NCBI GenBank assembly: GCA_036245805.1
Contig: BTRK01000001.1
Coordinates: 17,057,087 to 17,121,086, forward strand
Direction: 5' to 3'
From: Pristionchus mayeri
Lineage: Eukaryota > Nematoda > Chromadorea > Rhabditida > Neodiplogasteridae
DNA length: 64,000 nt
The translations under genes and the position numbers were made by a program. A model generated the notes under the pieces. The model was not told where the DNA came from and did not search any database. It saw only the letters and a program-made list of their open reading frames with translations. Of the stretch, positions 22,560 through 34,926 are shown one piece after another. How positions within the stretch are numbered: the stretch's first letter is position 1; each line of letters begins with the position of its first letter.

Positions 22560-23302
22560 TAGAGACAGCAAGGTGGGTGACCGAATTGTTGGGCACGGTC
22601 ATTTGTGGATCTAATGTATCCCTTTGAGGCTAAATAAGGTCATACTTTTTGCCGTTTGGCGATATCGCATCTTTGACTCGACTTATGGCCCAAAAACACC
22701 TCGAAAGAGTCACAACTGAAAGGGAGTCGAAATCGGGACGAGAGCGAAGTGGGCGGAGCCCGCTCTGCCTGGTTTCTCCAAAAGTTTGAGCATAGCTTCG
22801 CATCGAGATTGCTCGAGGAAGAGAGGAAAGGCACAGGTCCTCAAGAGCGCGCGCTCTCTGCACACGCCGGGTGAGAGACAAGCGAGAAAGTAGTGAGGAA
22901 GCACCGTCCGTTTGCAGTTCCATTAGCGCACGCTCTTCAACCTTTGTGAAATGCTCTTCAACCTAAGTGAAATGATTAATCGGAAAAAAATCCTAAAAAT
23001 ACGTTCTCGGTGTCAATCGACGCCTAAAATCAGGAACTATCCATCGCACCATGCCCGTGTTAAGAATTGTCGTCGGAACCTTTCCATTCCCCTATCATGA
23101 ACCCTAAATCGGTCTTTTTTAGATATTTCTGATTAGATAATGCATGACGGCACCATGTCGTTTATAGACACTAGTCAGACGTACCCAAAAATTTTTTTAA
23201 TATTTTTTGGATAAGTTTTTTTCGCTGCGTCATTTCGAGAACCAGATTTCGACGCGCCTCTTTCTCCTCCTAAGTGGGCGGAGCCTGCGGTCTCTACATA
23301 TA
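22560..23302. repeat. Dispersed repeat family DR1, copy 2 (best-defined ends)
   Basis: Starts TGTAGAGACAGCAAGG and ends GCGGTCTCTACA, giving short inverted termini. About 90% alike by eye to 2075-2806 over most of its length. Non-coding. Confidence 0.75.
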
Positions 23303-23763
23303 TGCTCGCAAAAGTAGGGCGATTTTTTATTTAACGAAAAATTTGAATTTTTGGGCACTCGTTTTTTATCTTTACATCTACACCTTAATTTTCAACACAA
23401 AAGTTTCAGGAAATAATTTTCCGCTTTTGAGCCTATTGCCACCTCTGTAGCTCATCGGAGAGATGAAATACAGCATAGCCGGCTTCAAAACCGGATAATT
23501 CCTAAAAGGCGGCTCTGTGAGCTGTGACCTGGATTAATCATAAAGGCATCACATAAGCATTCTACCATTATAGTATGAGCAAAAATAAAAATATATTTTT
23601 GAAAATTGTTCCTGCACACACCCACTGACTCGTGATACGTGTGATAATTTAATTTGTACATTCGCGAAAAGCATTTTCAGGGTGAGAATTTTGAGATTTC
23701 AACTGGTCATAATTCTTTTCTTAGATGAGCTAGCATTTTCCTTCCAACAGTAAAAATGCTTAT

Positions 23764-24835
23764 CACGCCTCTTATGAGAGGATCGATCCAAAATGACTGG
23801 ATTCTGGCAAAGGGGTCACTTTTCGGTTTCGGGTTTTCGACGTTTTTGGGGTCTCCCATGCATGCCTAGCACCCCCCTGATTGGAATAGTCTCAGTGGCT
23901 GCTCCACATCGAGCTGCTGCACCTGTCGGATGAACGCTTTTGACTTTGAGAGCTCCTTTCAGTGCTTCAAAATTACAGTAGGAAAGCAGTTTTTGTTTTC
24001 CCAGGGTAACTTTTCATGCTCTATTCACCTATATTTTTCATTTAGCCTTAATTTAAGATATGTTCGCGTGACATTCAGCTCAATTTATTTCAAAAACCGC
24101 TCGAAAAGCCATTGATTTTTTGGAATAGGCATGTGCAGCTTCTCAAGACGAATCGTTTAAGGGGTTTAAGCTCCCATAACTCGGGGGGTAACTTAGTGCC
24201 CCATGCGAAAACTTTTTTGAATGATTTGAACTTATTTTTCACTGCGTAATTTCATTGTTCTCCCTCTCATTCTCTGTGAAACTCAACCAAAATAGTCAAA
24301 AGCCGTACGAGCGCGAGCGAACGACGAGAAATGAGAGGGAGAACAATGAAATTACGCAGTGAAAAATAAGTTCAAATCATTCAAAAAAGTTTTTCGCATG
24401 TTTTTCGCACGCACTATGTTACCCCCCGAGTTATGGGAGCTTAAACCCCTTAAACGACTCGTCTTGAGAAGCTACATACGCCTATTCAAAAAAATCAGTG
24501 GCTTTTCGAGCGGTTTTTGAAAAAATTGAGTTGAATATCGCTCGAACATATCTTAAATTAAGGCTAAATGAAAAATATAGGTGAATAAAGCATAAAAAGT
24601 TACCCTGGGAAAACAAAAACGGCCTTCCTACTGTAATTTTGAAGCACAGAATGGAGCTCTCGAAGTCAGAAGCGTTCACCCGACAGGTGCAGCACCTCGA
24701 TGTGGAGCAGCCACTGAGACTATTCCCATCAGGGGGGTGCTAGGCATGCATGGGAGACCCCAAAAACGTCGAAAACCCGAAACCGAAAAGTGACCCCTTT
24801 GCCAGAATCTGATCGATTATCTGGTAAGAGGCGTG
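23764..24835. mobile_element. Foldback element FB3 inserted into FB1
   Basis: The ends are CACGCCTCTTA and TAAGAGGCGTG. Arms 23764-24260 and 24335-24835 mirror each other (GGCATGCATGGGAGACCCC on the right arm, its complement on the left). The centre pairs TTCATTGTTCTCCCTCTCAT with ATGAGAGGGAGAACAATGAA. FB1 sequence resumes exactly on both sides, with TAT duplicated. Confidence 0.85.
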
Positions 24836-25217
24836 TTATCTCGTCGAGATCTTTCAGCATTACTAGCTATGTATGGGGTTTGGATGATCAGTTCAAAAGT
24901 TAGAAAAACCGACCTCGACGTTGAGGCATGCTACAGAAAAAGATGGGTCAGAGATACGGCTTCCTGAGGTCGATTTTCGGACTCTACGTGAAAAGTTACC
25001 CCTAGGAACATCTTAAAATCAACACTTTATTTTTCGCTATACGGCCTCTGGTCAGTTCTATCAGGTAGTCACTCAATCATTATGAATGGTACACCTGAGT
25101 GATTAATACAGATACATACAAACCACTACTATCACGGCGCTAAAAATATGTAATTGTTCAATAATTATCAATGCAAGTGAGTGCACTCGAGGAATGAATA
25201 ACAATTGTAAATTTGGT

Positions 25218-25445
25218 TTAAAGTTACCCAACAAGGATGAAACCCTGATCTCACCCTGATCCCTTCGCGTGCACGAGAGAGTATGCAAAAGTGAGAGAGC
25301 GCGGATCATTTCCGGCTTTCTCTTAAGGCTATTATTGATTTTTAGCATTTTTGTATATTCATTTTACACTAATTCAACCATCGGCTATTCGATGGAGGAC
25401 AAAAAATAATGGGTCAATTTCGTCCTTGTTGGGTAACTTTAAGAA
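25218..25445. mobile_element. TTAA-flanked MITE
   Basis: AAGTTACCCAACAAGGA on the left and TCCTTGTTGGGTAACTT on the right, bordered by TTTAA on both sides. 228 bp, non-coding. Confidence 0.75.
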
Positions 25446-25967
25446 CAGGATGAATGGATCACAGCACTCACATACCGTAATTTTCCTATGAGTTCCTTCC
25501 GTAATATAAATTCATCCATTTTAGGCGTTTGCTACTAACGAGATCTTCCGCAAATGCCTGCCAGTATTCTTTCTCTTCTTTGAATTTACGTCCACCGTGT
25601 TTGCTCACTTTAAAGCTGAATCCTCCAACAGACGTGGGAGTAGTGCGAATAAATTCGACTGTAAGATATATATTGTAAAAAGTGATTAAATTTAAAGAAC
25701 ATGGCTTTTGTAAAACATGTACGTAATTGAAATTTTTCCAATTCATCGACATTTGAAAGCGTAAATATGATGCTTACGAATTGTTTCAAGAATAATATTT
25801 CTCAAAGTTATTGTGTGGTTTTATATTTGCTCGGCCCAAATCATCATAATTGTAAGGGTAGTGGATACAGTTTAGCATCGTCTACTTGGTTTACGTTTTG
25901 GTTTTCTAATTGATTAATGACGCAGGAATTAATTAGTACGGTCTGACCTCATATCCATGTAAAGATA

Positions 25968-27868
25968 TATATCAGAGGAATTCCGAGAGAACCGAGATAC
26001 CTCCGTACAACGAAAAAATAAAAATTTGTTCCTAGGGGTACTTTTTCACGTAGATCACGAAACCCTAGGAAGCCGTATCTCTGAAACCCTTATTCTCTGT
26101 GGTGCACCGAAGTGGGCGGTCGGTTTTTGAAACTTTTGTTTGTAGCTTCCAAACCCCACACATTTATAGTTATTCTGAAAGAGCTCGACGAGATAAGTAT
26201 TTTTCCTGTTGGAAGTGAAAGGCTAGCTCATCTGTAAAAAAAATTATGGCCATTCAAAATTTCAAATTTGCCTTAAAAAATTTTTCGGCAGATTACAATC
26301 TGATTTCACTTTCACTCGATTCCGCTTTTTTACGCTTATATCAGGGTGTCCGGAAATTTTTAAGAATTTTCTTGTTTTTTATTTTTTTCACGAATGGGAA
26401 GCGATAACTATAGCCTCGTGGTACTAATGCATGAAGGTAATTGAGAAGTAATTTATGCCATGTTGATTGGGCAACACTATTAACATGTGACGATGCGATA
26501 TGCAAAAAAAATCGTTTTTACACCCTCATTTTGAAAATTATAAATGTCAATGGGATAACAGATATCAAATTCCAAACGCATTCCAGATAAGCATGCATAA
26601 GTGTACTATGTTTGGAAGTGTTGAAATCATGTATATCTTTGGAGCAATCACAAATTAATGAAACATTTTTGATTTCGGTAGAGTTCATTTCCCATAGAAT
26701 ATGTATTTTACCCTTGTTCACGAGCACGTGAGGGACTCCGATCACCACCCTTTGCTGTTTAGAAGACAACATAGTGAGATTGGTCGTAATGGTATTTTAA
26801 ATTATTTCTCAGCAGAGAGGACGAAGAAATTGGATAATATGTCCAAAAATGAGTGAATTTCTGTTTCGGAGTTGCACCAGAATTCTCATCGGCGTTTGCC
26901 GATCGAAATCTCCCCTCGTTATTATTGTGCATAATCCCCTTATTGACCACAGAGTTGGCCATAATTATCCGTCGAAAACTGGGTGTATGAGAGTGCATTT
27001 ACTAAAATACTTAAATCCGTATTTTCGACTGAAAATATCATAAAATTCAATTGTGCAACTGGAATGTTGATGCAATTCCTGAACAGTTAGCATTAATCGA
27101 TTGCTCAATATATTGTTTACAAATAGATTTGTGAAAGCCGACATATCGATAATGCGCTAAGTTTTTACATGACCATTCTTAAAAATTTCCGGACACCCCA
27201 ATATCAAATTTTCAAGGTAATCAGGTGATACGTATAGATCGAAATTTTCAAAAGAATAGGGTGATGTCGAGATTTTTTGGCCAAAACTATCGATTTTTTA
27301 ATCCTACTAACTTTTATTCAAGTTTTGGAGTGAAAACACGTGCAAATTCGTTTTCTACGGGTTGAAATACGTCAGAAACACTATAACTCGACTTATTCTG
27401 AAATTTTTCATTTTTGGTCTCAAAAGCACCGAAAAATCCTTGTTGAAAATTTCAATCTATACGTATCACCCGATTTCCTTGACAATTTTATATAAGGGGT
27501 AGAAATGCACGCGGAATCGAATGAAAGTGAAATCAGATTGTAATCTGCCGAAAATTTTTCAGGGCGGCCATAACTTTTTTCACAGATGAGCTGGCTTTTC
27601 ACTTCCAACAGGAAAAATACTTATGTCGTAGAGCTCTTTCAGAATAACTATAAATGTGTGGGGTTTGGAAGCTACAAACAAAAGTTTCAAAAACCGACCG
27701 CCCACTTCGGTGCACCACAGAGAATAAGGGTTTCAGAGATACGGCTTCCTAGGGTCCATTTTCGTGATCTACGTGAAAAAGTACCCTAGGCACAAAATTT
27801 TATTTTTTCGTTGTACGGACCCTGTAGGGAGTAACTCGAATCTCTCGGAAATCCTCTGATATAATCCA
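25968..27868. mobile_element. Foldback element FB2, related to FB1
   Basis: Arms about 25968-26340 and 27470-27868 mirror each other (CGAAGTGGGCGGTCGGTTTT versus AAAACCGACCGCCCACTTCG). They share with FB1 the ordered blocks ACGTAGA, AGCCGTATCTCTG, GGTCGG and TTGGAAG. A second element (26341-27202) is nested inside, and an inner inverted pair at about 27210-27490 (TGATACGTATAGATCGAAAT / ATTTCAATCTATACGTATCA) follows. Confidence 0.85.
26341..27202. mobile_element. TA-flanked non-autonomous element (Tc1/mariner style) inside FB2
   Basis: The ends are AGGGTGTCCGGAAATTTTTA and its complement TAAAAATTTCCGGACACCC, next to TA. Interior frames are short and show no transposase. Confidence 0.7.
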
Positions 27869-28829
27869 ATTCAAGATATCGAATATCAATTGCACGCATC
27901 GACTTGCTCATTTTTACTAGCGTTTCCGCATCAAGACCCCATAATGATAATTGATCGATGTGATTTGTCATAAATAGTATGCGCGAGAGACACCACTCAC
28001 GCATTTCAATGGCTCCGAGGGGTCGACTCGAGCGCCCTCGCGGTGAAACTGAACGCATTCTGAGTTCAAATCCAATCACTGTAATTTTTTTTTAATTTTT
28101 TGTTGGCCTAAATCGAGAAAATTGTGTACCTTCCACAGTCAATTTCCAGGTGATTCAAAAACCAAAAGATCCACTTCCGTATCGTAGGAATCCTTAACGA
28201 TAGAGCGGGAAAAAATACCGCGCCACTGATTCATCCAGAATTTCGCGATGGTGAAAGAAATTGTCACATGATCGTTTATTTGTGTCAATCAGATTTTTAA
28301 AATAAATATTTTATTCGAATAAAGAGTTCAGTTATATTTGACAGTTCGTTCGTTGTTGCCAGTTTATTTCGATTCATCCACTGGGAATCACGGGAGAGGG
28401 AATGCTAGGAACGGGCTCGGAATCCTTCTTCGTTGACAAATTCGACTGTTCGGATGTCGCCTGACATTGGCAAACTTTTCATCACAGTATTAGCTTTGGT
28501 AATGGATAAAATTGTGAAGTTTTCAAAACATGAACCTTTGATCTAAGGGGCGGGAAGAAGAACTCCCTCCAGGGAACGGGATCGGGTAGATTGTAGCGGA
28601 TTGAGGGATGGTCATCCGAGATGCGGAAAAGATTCTCCATCGGCTGAAAAAAGACGAAAGATTTGGCTATCTATTGCTTCTCTATCAGATGCAATCTATG
28701 CAAAACGAGCTTCGAGTTTGCATATATTGGGTTTTCGATAATTATTGTACCTTCAACACTATGTATGTGAGGATGGCGTGCGATAAGAATGGTGATTTCA
28801 TCACAATTGAGATAGGATTATCTATTGAC

Positions 28830-31800
28830 TCAGACTCTCTCCTTGTCTTCAACCGAGCCATTCTTCTCGAGCCCCAAGAAGTGATATGAAGATAATCCCC
28901 CATTACCATCTTCATTACCATCGATTGGCTCTCCGAGTATATAAACCCCGTCGATCCCCTCTTCCCTCATTCTCATCCGAAATAAACTAGTATGCTCTCT
29001 CTCGTCTTTGGTCTCCTACACAAGAACCAACTATCACTAAGTGCTTCCTTCTCACCTCTCCACTCTTCTTGAATCTGCAGTAGTTGATGAGTGCTCCGAT
29101 GGGCACGAGGAGCATGGGAAAGGCACCCATGAAGAACCCGAGAGGAGTTGTCCATCCAGGGTACGTGAATCTGAGGAAATACTAATTTATATCAAAAAGT
29201 TGTCATGTAATATCTCGAATTCTTCAAAATTCTATTTTTTGGAAATCATAATATCACAATTCAATCACTTCTTCATTTTCTATACACAACGAACAAACAA
29301 CAGCTGTAACTTGCATTTTCCCGTTGATCATGTCTGACATTTGATCTCCTCCAAACATGTCGATGACGATTACGACCGCCAATATCTGAGGAGCATTCTA
29401 TTTTTATACTCAAAAAACTTGCTTTTTTGACAAAATGTTTCGGGAAACTGACAACAGCGAACAGCGGTGCAGTGAAAGTGACGCCGATCTTAGTGTAAAC
29501 TCCGAGATTTCCGAATATTCGAGCAAATTGCGACGAAGGAAGACCGTGCATGCATTGAATGTCACGGAAGAGACGGGGAGCGCCTTGAGAATCAATCGAT
29601 ACTCGGTCTACCGTATCTAGAAGGGAGAGTACCGTAGTAGGTCATGACGATGACGACTTCAAGGATGAGTGCGCTCGGGAGGGAGACCAGACCAAGGAAA
29701 TTATCCAGAACGGAGAAGATGTGGTAGCCATTCTGGAAGCGTGATGGTCAGAGTAACTACTGCTCTTTGATCTTTGATCTTTGATCTTTTCTAACCTGGA
29801 ATGCGTAGCAGAGCAAGTTGAGCAGGAAGCAGCCTAAGCAGATGATGGCAACGATGAGCCAGTGCCACTTCGCCAGTCGGGGATACTCATCGACGATGCA
29901 CGTTGCAATGCACTCCACCATCGCTGGAAACACAACAAATGACGTCATATCTTTCGTTTCTTGCCCTGTTGAATTGCTTAAACACAGGCACGTCTTCAAT
30001 ATTTGGCCCACCTCCATCATTTCTCATTCTCTGCCCATCATAAAGGGGTTGTGAGACCGAATATCAGGTAGAGATACCTAGAAACGTGTGGGGTAGTGGA
30101 GGAGGTGGGCCAAATATTGAAGAAGTGCTAAATCCCATCATCCCAACCCTTCACTGACCCAACTCTGTACAGAACTATAAATGTCAGAAGTCTAGAGATA
30201 GAGGACAGGGAATAGTGGGGAGTTAAACCAGGAATAGAGTTCATAAGGTGGTTGCACAGGCCGGAAAATGGCCAGAACACGTCGAGTAAACTGAAAGAAA
30301 AGTGTGGATATTCCGAGGGAGAGCATCATGAGGAAGAAGAGGAGAGCCCAGAGAGTCGGCCAGGGCATGTGCGAAGTCGCCTCGGGGTAGGCAACGAACA
30401 TCAGACCACGCGCTCAAAGAAATATCAGTTTTCGTTTTATAGTTTTCGTTTTGTTACTTAGTTCCGAAGCTTTCAGAGATACTTAAGCCAATATACATTC
30501 TCAATTGGCTTCGATATTTTAAAAGCATAAATTAATTTTTATCCGATAGGGTTGCAGGATCGAATTCGCGAGATTCGTACCCTCTGGGGGTCTTCCCTTC
30601 CCCCCTCGAACTTCGCACTGGCGAGAGGTCAACCCCCCCCCCTCTCTAATCGAATCTCGCACTCTCTATGCCAGAGGGTACGAATCTCGAACTCCCATCG
30701 AACTTCGCACTCATCCCTCTCCCTCTTTTCCCCACGCTAGAGTAGGGAAGAGGGTTGAGTGCGAAGTTCGATGGGAGTGCGAGATTCGCACCCTCTGGCA
30801 GATCGACCTAGCTCGATCGAACTTCGGGGAGAGAGAGAGGAAAGGGTGAAAGAGGGAATGCGAAGTTCGAGTTCGAATTCGATCCTGCAACCCTATCCGA
30901 TATTTGAAATGAAATGAATCGTACGCGATGCGACTGCCTTGTCTACGCTCACTCCCATTTTGTGTGCCATCGACCCGAGGATGGCGAAGACTGCAGTGCC
31001 TCCGAAGAATGACATGAAGGTGTCCGCCACCAGGATGATCAGACAGTCCTGAGAGAGAAAGACTCCATTTCCACGCATGTCAGTATTCTTTTCTTCAAAT
31101 TTATGTCCGTAGTTTTTCGTTTTTCAATGATGAGTGCAGAATAAGGAGAACAGCACAGCGAAGTTCAACTTAGTGTCAAAAGAATGGTGTGGCCTACTAA
31201 TAAAGAGTACCCGATAATTGGGATGAGTCGTCTTGTTGTAGGAGGCCATGCTAATCATTACTCCACTTCCGACCGACAGAGAGAAGCACGCCTGGCTTAG
31301 GGCCGCTTTCCATGTCTGATAGTAAGCCAATGATCTTTGATCGTTGAGTTGCCTCACAGCTAGTTCGAGAATCTTGCCCCATTTTGGTTCGGTGAGGAAG
31401 TATCGAATGCCAATCCCTGCACCCTCCAGAGTGACACCACGAATGAATAGAATCGAGATGATGACGTATCTAGAAGAGTCAGTTGTTGATGCAATTGTGG
31501 CGTGAGATATTACGGTAGAATCGTCGTGACGAGGGCGACTTTTCCCATTGACTGCACGCCTTTGATGAGCCCGGCTCCAGAGATAGTCCAGCACACGAAT
31601 AGGGAAACGGCGACCTGCATAGCGTGATGGATTACGGTGGGATAACACCCTCACCATCCAGTTGAATTCTCCGAATTCGAAGCTGGCGTGCTTCCGAATG
31701 ACGTGGAAGCTGAACAAATATTGATTGAAATTTATTACAATTATCAGTTTGATAAGCTGAATACTTCCTAATTTTCCATAAGAAATGAAGGAGCGAGAAT

Positions 31801-33299
31801 AAGTTATCTAATTCAATGGCACTGATCACTGTGTTCAACGTATTCCTCACTAAAAGAATTCCTCGGGCGCAGAGGCGAGCGTGGCGTTTGTTGCATTTAG
31901 CGCCACGATTCGCTCTGCCACAGAAATGCACGAGCCGTTGAAGTAGACCTGTGAAATCGATCGAAATTCTGGGTTGAGGGATACGGTTACTCACCAGACC
32001 CAGACTAGAGTTATTGTCGGTGCAAAAGTGGGAGTCGTCACAACCTGAAGGGAAGGTGAGTGAGAAGATATAATTGCGTGCATATTTCATAGAAACTTTA
32101 GAAAAAAAATCAAAAAATCAATTGTTTTAAAAAATCAAAAAAAAGCAGAAAAAAAATCAATTGTTTTTCCTTCATTTGAGTCTTCAAATGTATTCTCCTT
32201 CTCTCACCAATGGTATTCCACTCGTTGGTGCAGCTCGTCATGTACTTCATGCGACCACTGATCAACTGAAACACACTAAGTTCAGGGCAAGATTCGATTC
32301 TATTATACGTCGGGAGAGGTAGATCATAGCACTCGCTGCTTTAGGCTATATCACTCTTTTCCTTCTCTTCAGCACGATTGCAAGCACAATTCGGAGAAAT
32401 CGTCTGACTCTCTTCAGTTTGCATGCTCTCTCGTCTCTCTGACCGGCGAGAGAGCGTGCAAACTGAAGAGAGTCAGAACATTGCTCACAATTCGGGCATC
32501 ATCAAATTTCCCCCTCTCCTTTCCTCCCTTCTACCTGCGCTATGTAGATCAACGCCCAGCAGCAAGGCACGATGTAGTTGAAGCCGATCGATAGAGTCGC
32601 CAAGGCCATCGTCCAGCCGAGACCTGAGAAGAAATCAGTTGTCGATTGACATCTGACGGATACCGTATACCTTGTGCCGCCGGAAAATACTGCTTGAAGA
32701 CGATCGAGGGACTGTTCTGCATGAACTGCCCGATGCACGAATCCATGTAGATCATCGGAAGGCCGAAGAAAATTCCCATGAACAGATACGGTATCAGGAA
32801 AGCTCCTGAGAGGATTCAATCAGGGTTACGGAATCGATATCGCGGCTACAGTACCTCCTCCGTTCTCGAAGGCGACTGTGGGGAAGCGCCAGATGTTGCC
32901 CAATCCCACTGACATTCCGATAACAGCCAGAATGTACTGTAACGGAACAGTTGTAGATCGATAAATGTTCATTTTGGGTACGGTAATCATGCGATAATCA
33001 CCTGGAGAGGACTGTCGAAGCCAGATCGCCCCTTCTTCTCCTCATCAAGAGGGGGAACGATAACATCGCCGAGTTTGAAAAGAGCCTTCTTCGCCTCGAA
33101 CTCTGCGAACGATAAGAGCCAATTACAGTAACCAATCGACATCAGCTCGTAGTTCACTAACCAATCGATACTACAGTAACCGACATCACTAACCGGAGTC
33201 GGAGGGCTGAAATTGCTGGGAGAGTCGCGAGGTAGTGCCGTCGGAGGGGGGTCCTTTCCCTGGCGTGTCGACCTCTGAGTGACCGACCTCTGAATGCAT
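28830..33299 (-). CDS. SLC6-family sodium-coupled neurotransmitter/amino-acid symporter
   Basis: Nineteen exons: 33299-33194, 33102-33002, 32936-32855, 32805-32671, 32623-32535, 32265-32208, 32044-31995, 31948-31851, 31709-31655, 31614-31514, 31469-31211, 31048-30925, 30412-30281, 29923-29796, 29732-29633, 29607-29453, 29385-29339, 29170-29056, 29015-28830. They close in phase to 706 aa. Plasma-membrane Na+/Cl- driven uptake is the family role. Seen: TM1 GLGNIWRFP at residues 81-88, then GGGAFLIPY; an extracellular loop with two Cys and N-glycosylation sites (NNSS, NGS, NATNAT); SMASYNK in TM6; [16 protein letters not shown] before TM12; an acidic 62-residue tail. The usual E-L-A-x-G-Q at TM2 reads MDSCIGQF. 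The 30281 donor (GTGTTC) and the 29339 donor (GTCAGA) are weak. Substrate unknown. Confidence 0.92.
30546..30896. mobile_element. hAT-like hairpin MITE in a transporter intron
   Basis: The ends are AGGGTTGCAGGATCGAATTC and GAATTCGATCCTGCAACCCT, flanked by ATCCGAT on both sides (7-8 bp). The interior is built of GCGAGATTCG / CGAACTTCGCA units. The 8-bp-type duplication and the AGGGTTG start suggest hAT mobilisation. Confidence 0.8.
32402..32478. repeat. Short hairpin in transporter intron
   Basis: CTGACTCTCTTCAGTTTGCA on the left pairs with TGCAAACTGAAGAGAGTCAG on the right, around GCTCTCTCG...CGAGAGAGC. Similar GAGAGA hairpin cores lie at 8400, 15455, 35475 and 38695. Confidence 0.7.
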
Positions 33300-33419
33300 G
33301 GACCGACGATGAGGAGAGAAAAGAACTGGAGTGAGGGGAGGAGGAGATGGGAAGGGGAGACAGGGACAATGGAGCCTGTGTGCTTACGTGATTTAATTCG
33401 ATTGAAATGGAACAACAGT

Positions 33420-34121
33420 TTGTTTACCTTTCAAGTTGTACGTGACTTGTGAAACAATGGAGTAAACATCCAGCCATTGTGATTTCCTTGTTCCTTCTCG
33501 CTCGCTTCCCCGTCTTTCTTCTCCTCACCATTGGTAGATCCATATCAGGTTCGTGGTTATTCCAAGATGATTATATCGATTGGTTTCTGATGGGAACAAA
33601 CGCGGGGTTGAATTCATTTTAATCATTTGCATGTTTCTCCGAGCTTCATTTCAGTCTTCTACTGGGGGATTTCGCATAGTGCACGCAGCCAAAATATGAC
33701 GAACCATCTTTTCCGATAAAATGTTTCCCTTCAGGTCCTTCCTCATGCGAAGTATGATCAGTGTGGAGAATCTCTGATCGGTTCTCAAATCCTTCTGGTG
33801 GGTACGATCAAAGTCGTCAGTTGGGCTCTCTCACGCAAATTTGTTTTTTTACAAATTTCCGTGATAAAAATTTCGACGCTTATTTTATTTATTGCAACCC
33901 CCTCTGATTCCCTTCGAGTGGCCGAAAATCAGTGAGGGATACCTAGAAATGAGTGGGGTAGATGCGGGAGAGGTGTTGTGGAAAAAAAACCAAACAAGTG
34001 TCAAATTATGATTATGCTCCGTTGCAGTTCCTCAACAAGGTGCCTTACGTGCCGAAGAGAGCAGGAGGAGGATAGGAAGCGTTGCTGCTCTCCAACAAAA
34101 TCTACTGCTGCTCCATCTCCT
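33420..34121. other. Intergenic, upstream of the transporter
   Basis: No gene is recognised. A short repeat ending GGATACCTAGAAA.GAGTGGGGTAG (about 33935) also occurs at 30070 on the same strand in a transporter intron. The transporter promoter should lie here or in 33300-33420, but I see no clear core elements. Confidence 0.4.
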
Positions 34122-34752
34122 GACAAGGGACACCCAAAAGTCACCGTTGACCGATCAGAAGTTTATCTATGTAAGGTTGTAGATGCCGGTGAGACATATC
34201 ATAAGCAAGTTTCAGAATTTGCCGCACTGATCTACTATGGGTCGATAATCGATAATTAGATCATGCAAACCACATCTCATGAACACGGGTACGCTGATTT
34301 GGAGTAAAACTCATAATCGCCAGGCTAGAGGACTTACATATGATTTGGTATGGGAGCACATACTGATAACAATGAACCTACTCAAAAGTCCTTAGGCCGA
34401 CTTCCAAGCGAATGGCGAATTGTATTGCTTTTGTTAGTTAAGCTTTTGTCCGCGACCCCTACTTTTCATGTTCCAATATGCATTCCGAACCCACGTTAAT
34501 GTTTTATACGATGCACAAAACTTACTGAAAATCGACAAAAAAGTTTCAAAACATTCGATCACATAGCGAGCTGAACCTGCGACATGATGTTCTCAGGGCT
34601 GGGCCCTTAACTGATGAATTTTATTGATTATCGACCCTTAGTAGATCAGTGCGACAAATTCTGAAAGTTGCTTACGATATGTCTTACCGGTGTCTACAAC
34701 CTTACATATAAAAATTTCTGATCGGTCAACGGTGACTTTGGGTGTCCCTTGT
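34122..34752. mobile_element. Foldback element
   Basis: Arms 34122-34262 and 34615-34752: GGGACACCCAAAAGTCACCG pairs with CGGTGACTTTGGGTGTCCC, and GATCTACTATGGGTCGATAA with TTATCGACCCTTAGTAGATC. The loop contains ACATACTGATAACAATG, a block shared with the elements at 12205-14470 and 39374-39743. A 93-codon frame across the left arm is not treated as a gene. Confidence 0.75.
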
Positions 34753-34926
34753 GAGCCCTGCCCATTGTAGCCTACTCGCCCACTCGCTGATTCCCCTCCA
34801 ATATGCAACACGTCTCAATCCTGTCCGATCGTCCTTTGTATTGGCTTCATCGGATAAATCAGATTGTCTTGGAACGCTACTAAGCCAACACCTTTATCTC
34901 AGAAATCATCAGAAGGGGGTGGCTAA

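Larger units (their letters stand above)
21040..23634. mobile_element. Foldback element FB4 inserted into FB1, with further nested repeats
   Basis: The ends are CACGAGTCAG and CTGACTCGTG. Outer arms are about 21040-21380 and 23303-23634 (for example CCGGCTATGCTGTATTTCAT versus ATGAAATACAGCATAGCCGG). Between them lie FB5 (21386-22556) and a DR1 repeat (22560-23302). Confidence 0.8.
15619..25071. mobile_element. Large foldback element (FB1) split by nested insertions
   Basis: The left arm 15619-16242 is the reverse complement of a right arm now in three pieces: 20761-21035, 23640-23763 and 24836-25071. Landmarks are GGTAACTTTTCACGTAGAGT on the left against ACTCTACGTGAAAAGTTACC on the right, and CGAGTTTTCAGAAATTCTCA at 20800 against its complement at 16185. 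Insertions between and within the arms account for the other 8 kb. The arms are related to those of 25968-27868. Confidence 0.85.
25486..28079 (-). pseudogene. Possible F-box-associated-type protein, split by foldback FB2
   Basis: A clean terminal exon at 25658-25486 (acceptor TTACAG, frame EFIRTTPTSVGGFSFKVSKH... to TAG) lies on the far side of the foldback element from an open minus-strand frame at about 28079-27869 (...IEMREWCLSRILFMTNHIDQ...SLWGLDAETLVKMSKSM...). The second has the regular Leu-rich helix/strand character of nematode F-box-associated (FTH/FBA) regions, proteins that recruit substrates to SCF ubiquitin ligases. I see no F-box itself. The two parts are joined only by proximity and strand. 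The family call is a resemblance, not a motif match. Confidence 0.35.

Noticed and set aside
28608..28889. 93-codon plus-strand frame
   Set aside because: It overlaps on the opposite strand the last exon (29015-28830) of the SLC6 gene, which is required for phase closure, and has no motif of its own.
33978..34259. 93-codon frame with CxxC-like spacing
   Set aside because: Half of it is the arm of the foldback at 34122-34752, and no exon borders support it.
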